DNA from: Mesostigma viride
Lineage: Eukaryota > Streptophyta > Mesostigmatophyceae > Mesostigmatales > Mesostigmataceae
DNA length: 34,903 nucleotides
Assembly: GCA_009746045.1 (NCBI GenBank)
Contig: RPFO01001837.1
Span: forward strand, 97,501 to 132,403
Direction of reading: 5' to 3'
The notes under the pieces are model-generated. The model worked only from the letters and a program-made list of their open reading frames with translations. It did no database searches and was not told where the DNA came from. The first letter of the stretch is position 1; every line of letters starts with the position of its first letter. Made by a program: the position numbers and the translations under genes. This document shows, piece after piece, positions 30,401 to 34,903 of this stretch.

Positions 30401-33400
30401 CAGGAAAGCATAACCAAAAGGAATAAAGTAAATGCCGATTGAGAAACGCCGGCCGTCGCAACCTACATGAAACCTGAACCTCAACATCAAAGCCCCCCTC
30501 ACGACAGAGGTATACTTACCTCGTTCCCCTTAACAATGATATGAAAAAATCAGGAAAGCATAACCGAAAGGAATAAAGTAAATGTCACACTTGAGAAACG
30601 CCGGCCGTCGCAACCTAGATGAAACCTAAACCTCAAGATCAGAGCCCCCCTCACAACAGAGGTACACTTGGCTCATTTCCCTCAACGATGCGAAATCAGG
30701 AAAGGAAGTAAGTGTTAGTCAAAAGGAAGTAAGTGTCACACTTGAGAAACGCCGGCCGTCGCAACCTACATGAAACCTGGACCTCAAGAACAAAGCCCCC
30801 CTCACAACAGAGGTAGACTTACCTCATTCCCCTCAACCGCTGCTGCTTCAGCCGCTTTCTTCGACCCCTTCGCGATCTTCGGAGACTTGTCCCGGCGGGC
30901 ATCGTGTTCCTTCAACATCTTGATCAGAGTCTTGGCGTCCGCCATCGTCACCGTCTTCAGTTTACACTTCCTCTCCTTCCCTTTGCCCTCGAACAGGTTC
31001 TCCTCCATCCACTTTATCAAGGCCTTGGCGCTCGGGATCTCCTCAGGCTGTGTGGCGCCATCGGGCGCGCACGCATTCTTCACGATCAACTCAGCGACTT
31101 GATGGAGAGTCATCATCTGGTTCCGTACCTCAGGTGGGGCTGTTTCCGTTCTCACCTCGGCCACAACCCACTTTGCCAACTTCTTCAGTTGATAAGCATC
31201 CGCTTGCTCCTTAAAGCGTGTCATTTTCGCAGTATCGCCGTCGCTTCCACCCGCGCCCTCTGACACAGGCTCACCGACAGCGATAGCCCCCTCTCCCTGG
31301 AGATTTGCCCCACCCTGACGACCGGCTTCCTGCAAGAACATTATCAACGGAAGATTTTTAATGTAAGAAAAGTGTAGAGAAACGCCGGCCGTCGTAACTC
31401 TGTCAATTGAGGACGAACCTAAACTTTCAATTTGTAAGTCAACGGTAACTTACCCTTCCCCCCTCTGCAGTGGAACCACCGTAAGATCCACTTCCCCTCC
31501 TGTCACCGCCCTCTTGCTGCTCGAACGGACTTCCCTGTAAAAATAGCAAACGCGATTGTCCATTCACAAGAAAAAAATTACTACAAAAATAAACAAGGAT
31601 ATACGCACGCAAACCTTTTCAATACAAGTAAACCGGAGAGGAATCTGACGCACTCATGTACCTGGGTGCTTCCCGCCATTGAGCGGGCTTCTCTTGCACC
31701 AACATCCTCTTGCCGGCCCTGCGAACATTTCAACGGAAAGTAAAAATCCGCTTAGTTGTCGGAAATGACATGTCTGGCGAATATTGCAAAAAAATGCGTA
31801 TTGTATTTCACGACATCAATTTAATGGGCGGAGACTTACGAAGATCGGCCCGCCACCTTCCAAATTGCCCAGCGTCATATCGAAAACATCGAGGACTTCC
31901 CCTCCATCGACCCCCTTCCCCCTTCCCCTCTGCCGCGGCGGGGGCATATCGCCCGTCGCGACCGGCTTGGAAGTCGCGGGGGGATCCCTTGCGGTTGAGG
32001 GCACTGCGGCCGACTCGTGCACACTCTCCCCCCTCTTTTGGGCTACTGCGGCAGGCGCGGCATGGGAGGGCGCGGCGGCTACTGTCTCTGGCGCATTCTG
32101 AGCCAACCGACGCAACCTTAGCTCCTGCTGGAGCAGGGTTTCGAAACGAGGCATGAATGTGCGCTTGGAGGTATAAGGCACCTTGGCGACTTCAGGTTTG
32201 TCATTAAGGATGTCTTGGTACAGCGCGAATTGCTGTTCACGAGTGCCATTCGCGAGTCGCTCAAACCGCTCAATCTGAATCCGCTTAACCGGATCGTCCA
32301 CCATCTCAAGACCACCGTGGTACTCATCCTTCCCAGTGACCGCGGCAAAGCTGACACCAGATTCCACCATTGGGGGCGGCGTGCCCTCCCTTGCACGCTT
32401 GTGAGGAGGCTGTTGTGGGGAGGCGCCTTGGGCCTGAACTGGTTGCCCTTCTGACCCTTCCCCCCTAGGGGGAGAGTCGCCGACCACCTGCGATGTAGGG
32501 CCGCCCTTTTCCATCTGCAACACAAAACAAAAAAATTGGAAAAAACATACGAGTCAGCAGGAAGATGCGCCCCACGTCGCAACTCAATACAAAAAATGCA
32601 TCATTATGTCAAGGTACAAACAACGTTATAATTCAGAATGAACAGAGATTCATAACAAGAGAACGACGCACTAAAAGATGCGACCGCCGTCGCAACTTTC
32701 GTCAATTCACTCTCTATACAAACAACTCTATGTCCCTCATAAAGAATCAATTGGCAAGGAAATGCAAAAAAATTCCGTTACCACCTCCGTCGACCCATAA
32801 GTGGTTCGCGAATGGGAAATCGCTGCTGATTTTCGGTCGAGCCCTTCACGGTATTTTCGAAATCTCGAGGCAAGGTTGCGCGGAAGAGGGCCCCCCTCAA
32901 TCATGCGTGCGATCGGACTGGCCATGGAAACGGATACCTGGTTCCTGGACTGCCTTGCACGGTCAACCATCTTGAAACTTCCCCGGAGAAGGAAATCAGA
33001 CGTCAGACGGTTGAATATGCGAACGTCAAGATTTGACCAACCCATCATCCATTCCACCACCTTCTCCGCGGCATCATGGAAGACCTGCCTCTCATCCGCC
33101 ACTCCTCGAGACCCAAACACACAATCGGCCGTGTTATCGTCGTGCCTCTTAAGGCGAATGTTCACGTCCTCTTTGTCATCATCCATTTCCGACAGCCGAA
33201 TTACAGCCCTTTTGGCTCCGTCCACTCCATCCTCAAGAAGGACGTCCATCTGCGCCCCTCCCACACAATTGTTGTCAACGTATTGTTGCAAATGACGGGA
33301 AATCATGTCCTTTCCAAAAGCTACGATGTGTTCCCCACACAGACCCATGTCGGTAATTGACAGCTTTTTACATTTCCTATCCCGGCACTTCTTTTCGGGA

Positions 33401-33471
33401 TCCTTCTCAAAAATCCGGAAAACAGCGTCCTGATATGGACGTCCCCTTATGTCGACCGTCAGACTGGACAT
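25492..33471 (-). CDS. Large unrecognised multi-exon gene (about 2,160 residues)
   Basis: Exons in order of transcription are 33471-32782, 32514-31840, 31718-31662, 31534-31454, 31329-30823, 30380-29193, 28936-26330 and 26186-25492. All have AG before and GT after, with GTAAGT or GTAAGC at most donors. Every intron up to exon 7 is phase 0, and the last is phase 1. The two tiny exons 3 and 4 (19 and 27 codons) are Gly/Gln/Ser-rich linkers. The product is modular: a zinc-knuckle-like N-terminus, charged disordered linkers, helical domains, an acidic run and a basic, aromatic-rich C-terminus. Exon 1 begins directly after TTTCGCAG, so further 5' exons beyond 33471 are likely. Exon 7 contains one in-frame TGA and one frameshift (separate entry), so the gene is either damaged or the sequence has homopolymer errors. 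I do not recognise the family. ParB-like and methyltransferase-like stretches are noted only as weak resemblance. Confidence 0.7.
26330..28936 (-). CDS. Exon 7 of the large gene: long exon with acidic run, 72-bp repeats and lesions
   Basis: It starts after GGGGATGCAG with VTEQVGKMIEVVRQLGN. The first 500 codons are ordered, including PSRVLLVFGLPAHIRRWKRLVRLIKYRLLEDGW, which recalls the C-terminal half of some DNA methyltransferases, although the preceding VLDLTADS is not a canonical DPPY. A run of about 20 Asp (27330-27400) and Glu/Gly-rich sequence follow. A TGA interrupts the frame at 27134-27136. The same frame then continues through four 24-residue repeats (GNAGGRICDEEGDRQQEGGS) and MGMRPRQDSWGPPVEG. 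Near 26660 the frame shifts to DGCDDFAPRSTGMEQCPNT and ends in phase 1 at GGCCG|GTAAAT. Confidence 0.55.
26805..27090 (-). repeat. Four 72-bp tandem repeats, in frame (24 codons each)
   Basis: Copies of CGCCCGCCGGCG recur at 26805, 26877, 26949 and 27021, exactly 72 bp apart. The period is a multiple of three and the frame through the repeats is open and joins MGMRPRQ downstream, which supports a coding repeat. Each unit holds GAAACGCCGGCGGGCG on the - strand. Confidence 0.85.
27310..27402 (-). repeat. ATC trinucleotide run coding for poly-Asp
   Basis: About 20 consecutive GAT codons on the - strand, followed by Glu-rich codons. On other frames the run gives poly-Met and poly-Ile, which are artefacts. 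Confidence 0.95.
28937..29192 (-). repeat. Intron 6 with three copies of a 68-bp unit
   Basis: Units contain GATGCGACCGCCGGCG followed by TTTCT and a TTTTCxTGTT block; the motif starts lie at 29028, 29095 and 29163 on the + strand. The intron is 256 bp, against 121-143 bp for introns 2, 3, 4 and 7. Confidence 0.85.
29193..30380 (-). CDS. Exon 6 of the large gene: possible ParB-like region
   Basis: Its 396 codons comprise a Lys/Gly-rich linker (KGKALKGKGKGKEVEV), an acidic DDDDILDVND patch, a larger ordered part (WRYSFQFLADRCPNSFHDW, AQLFGEMGGARTMKAGYARA), and near residue 300 a strand-turn segment ICGFLVLDGNHFTTLIKS. The LDGNH step resembles the core of ParB/Srx-type domains, usually written DGNHR or DGxRR, but the Arg is replaced by Phe and the rest does not decide it. 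It ends CAGAAG|GTAAGC. Confidence 0.55.
30381..30822 (-). repeat. Intron 5 with three copies of a 152-bp unit that includes the exon end and donor
   Basis: The motif GAAACGCCGGCCGTCGC occurs at about 30443, 30595 and 30746. Each copy also contains a version of the exon 5 tail and donor: real at 30823 (GAATGAG|GTAAGT), intact copy at 30519 (GAACGAG|GTAAGT), and a decayed copy near 30671 (AATGAG|CCAAGT). Each ends with TTTCCTGATTT...CGCATC, which precedes the true acceptor. Confidence 0.9.
30823..31329 (-). CDS. Exon 5 of the large gene: helical, Lys/Glu-rich
   Basis: Its 169 codons read as amphipathic helices (FKEQADAYQLKKLAKWVVAE, LHQVAELIVKNACA, AKALIKWMEENLFEGKGKE, MADAKTLIKMLKEHDARR) and end in a Lys/Ala-rich tail AVEGNE|GTAAGT. 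The end of this exon and its donor are copied twice in the following intron. Confidence 0.6.
31377..31398 (-). other. Single copy of the shared intronic motif in intron 4
   Basis: GAAACGCCGGCCGTCG followed by TAAC on the + strand, about 50 nt before the acceptor. It represents the unexpanded state of the motif-bearing introns. Confidence 0.8.
31840..32514 (-). CDS. Exon 2 of the large gene: disordered linker with basic patch
   Basis: Its 225 codons follow TTGTGTTGCAG. It is rich in Pro, Gln, Gly and Glu, with PHKRAREGTPPP as a possible nuclear localisation signal. A more ordered stretch follows (VDDPVKRIQIERFERLANGTREQQFALYQDIL, then FETLLQQELRLRRLAQ). It ends GGCCGATCTTC|GTAAGT. Confidence 0.6.
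32563..32696 (-). repeat. Intron 1 with two diverged copies of the shared motif
   Basis: AGATGCGCCCCACGTCGCAAC at 32563 and AGATGCGACCGCCGTCGCAAC at 32676 are 113 bp apart. Both keep the GTCGCAAC half. Confidence 0.65.
32782..33471 (-). CDS. Exon 1 of the large gene: zinc-knuckle-like motif
   Basis: Its 230 codons start MSSLTVDIRGRPYQDAVF. Residues C29, C34, C45 and H48 form a CX4CX10CX2H pattern, similar in shape to small zinc-binding knuckles of plant proteins. An acidic/basic domain follows (RLSEMDDDKEDVNIRLKRHDD), then a mixed helical part ending ASPIARMIEGGPLPRNLAS. The donor is GAGGTG|GTAACG. The ATG may be internal, because it follows an acceptor-like TTTCGCAG. Confidence 0.6.
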
Positions 33472-33583
33472 CTGCGAAACCAGAACATACCGGCCGCGAG
33501 TAGTTTATATTAAAAAAAAACTGGCATTTATTAAGTCATCTTCATCTATTTATGCGAGCTAAAATTTGAAGAAAATGCAACAA

Positions 33584-33743
33584 AGAAACGCCCTGGGGCG
33601 CAACTTCCTCAACAACCACTTTCTACGTACAAACGAATGGCAATCACATCGACTACGATTGTCACTACATACGAATGTCCAGACAATATAATGTGTATGT
33701 AGAGGGGGGCATTCAAGACCAGAGAAACGCCGGCGGGCGCAAC
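33584..33743 (-). repeat. Two more motif copies upstream of exon 1
   Basis: AGAAACGCCCTGGGGCGCAAC lies at 33584 and AGAAACGCCGGCGGGCGCAAC at 33723. Because the motif is otherwise found in introns, these suggest another intron upstream of the 33471 start. A candidate exon lies at about 33760-33861 (after TACATAG), but its frame and donor are not clear. Confidence 0.5.
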
Positions 33744-33861
33744 TCATATCAATATAGACTGTCCCGCGACTCGTTCCACTCTCTGCAGGTTTTGCAACAA
33801 CCGATCGAGCGAACTCTCGGAACCTCTTTCGCCGCCATTTCATCGACACGAGCGAACATCT

Positions 33862-34903
33862 CTATGTAGAAAAAAAAAAAAAAGGAATAAAGAATTCATA
33901 AGTCTTAAAAGTTTTCAGCCACATCTAATCCGTTCACATGAATAGTAATGTTTAATCGCCATAATTTGCTGTTCGACAGTGCGCCTGGCGTTTCTTTGGC
34001 GCCAAATTTAAACCTTCTTAATATTATTATCATAGTACAATAAAAAAAATTTCAAACCGTTTTTTTGAAATTTTATTTTCGCGGGGGCTCGGCGGTAATG
34101 TTTATCGTAACTTGTCGCAGAATGTCCGGTTGATCGGAAGGATTCGTCCGATTGCGTCTAGTCACCTCCTTTAAATGGAGGATTGGCAACGACTTCAACA
34201 ACACCAAAGCGTGTTGCCACTGTCATTCAGAGTGTTTGCTGCTCATAGGGGCGCCGCGAAGTGTGATGTGGTGCCACTTGCAAGAAAACGGCCTCTCGGA
34301 TTTGACTTGTATTGCCGAAAGCACGAAGAAACTCGTCTATCATCGAAATGCCTCAGTCCGGATACTTTGGAATTGGCGGGCGCTCTCGTAACCCTGGGGA
34401 TTGGCGGGGGGGGCCGTCGTACTGTCGCCTGGACATGACGTCCGGAGAGGTCCGTGGTGGTAAATTCTTGATTTCACCAGGGGAGACGAGACTTCCTTTA
34501 AGATTGGAATAGTCAAAGACTCCGCGACAGGTGCGGAGTTGGCAATAAGGGAAGGCTAACGGTTGCGCGGCGCCCAAGAAAATGGTTGAGTAGCTTGAGA
34601 ATGCTTTTGATGACGACACCTTTTGCCGACTCGCGTGACACGGATGTAAGCGAAACTTTATCGGCGTATGTGTTTTGCACTCGCCGACATATTCCGCTGA
34701 ATAACTGCAAGCAGAGTTCGATTTTCGCGTGGAGAACAAAAGCCAAAGCGATTGTAATCCGGCGTTAATGGCGATTGTGGAAGGAGGAGCAGGATTTCTC
34801 TGTGTGCAGAGTATTGGAGAGAGTGGCCCGATGAAGACGGGATGGTCCGAAATCTATCCTGGACATCCGGCAACAAGGAGGCAAAGTTGGTGGCCGCCAA
34901 AGA
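33862..34903. other. No firmly supported gene; possible short coding frames
   Basis: The region is AT-rich to 34080, then more balanced. A + frame at 34175-34438 starts MEDWQRLQQHQSVLPLSFRV, and a - frame at 34353-34520 has a basic Pro/Arg-rich end. Both could be exon pieces but neither has recognisable motifs or clear splice boundaries. Confidence 0.3.

Noticed and set aside
1-34903. tRNA, rRNA, LTR retrotransposon or prokaryotic operon features
   Set aside because: I saw no cloverleaf with a conserved T-loop, no rRNA-like blocks, no direct long terminal repeats with integrase or protease motifs, and no Shine-Dalgarno-spaced gene series.

Overview
This is eukaryotic nuclear DNA. It has GT-AG spliceosomal introns, several LINE-type retrotransposon fragments with target-site duplications, long microsatellites, and an interstitial telomere-type block of TTTAGGG units. 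Together these suggest a plant-lineage organism, most likely a green or streptophyte alga with a repeat-rich genome. The species cannot be fixed from the sequence alone.

Positions 1-2640 are nested LINEs: the 3' end of one element on the + strand, interrupted by a second element on the - strand that is flanked by an 11-bp duplication. Inside the first element's 3' UTR sits a perfect 206-bp palindrome. Positions about 3140-8290 and 14870-18410 are the two arms of a large inverted duplication. Each arm carries the promoter side, signal-peptide exon and long Gln/Pro-rich exon of the same gene. The right copy (- strand, 17782-13698) has an open reading frame through three exons. The left copy (+ strand, 3914-6206) is broken and has lost its last exon. 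The left arm also took a small LINE insertion whose empty site survives in the right arm. The spacer between the arms (8.3-13.6 kb) is mostly LINE debris, including two elements that carry ORF1 but no ORF2.

Positions 19594-23988 (+) hold a third, diverged member of the same secreted-protein family. Two of its introns have grown by tandem copying of the end of the preceding exon, and one contains the telomeric block flanked by a 39-bp direct duplication. Positions 24.4-25.0 kb are the 5' end of another ORF1 element.

Positions 33471-25492 (-) are one large gene of at least eight exons encoding about 2,160 residues that I do not recognise. Its introns are mostly phase 0. Three are expanded by tandem repeats, and most of the longer ones carry the same GC-rich motif of about 20 nt. 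A near-identical motif occurs in opposite orientation inside a 72-bp coding repeat of exon 7.

The strongest themes for follow-up are (i) intron growth by tandem copying of splice-site-containing units in unrelated genes, (ii) the shared intronic motif in the giant gene, (iii) the convergent inverted gene pair, which could make double-stranded RNA, and (iv) the ORF1-only LINEs.
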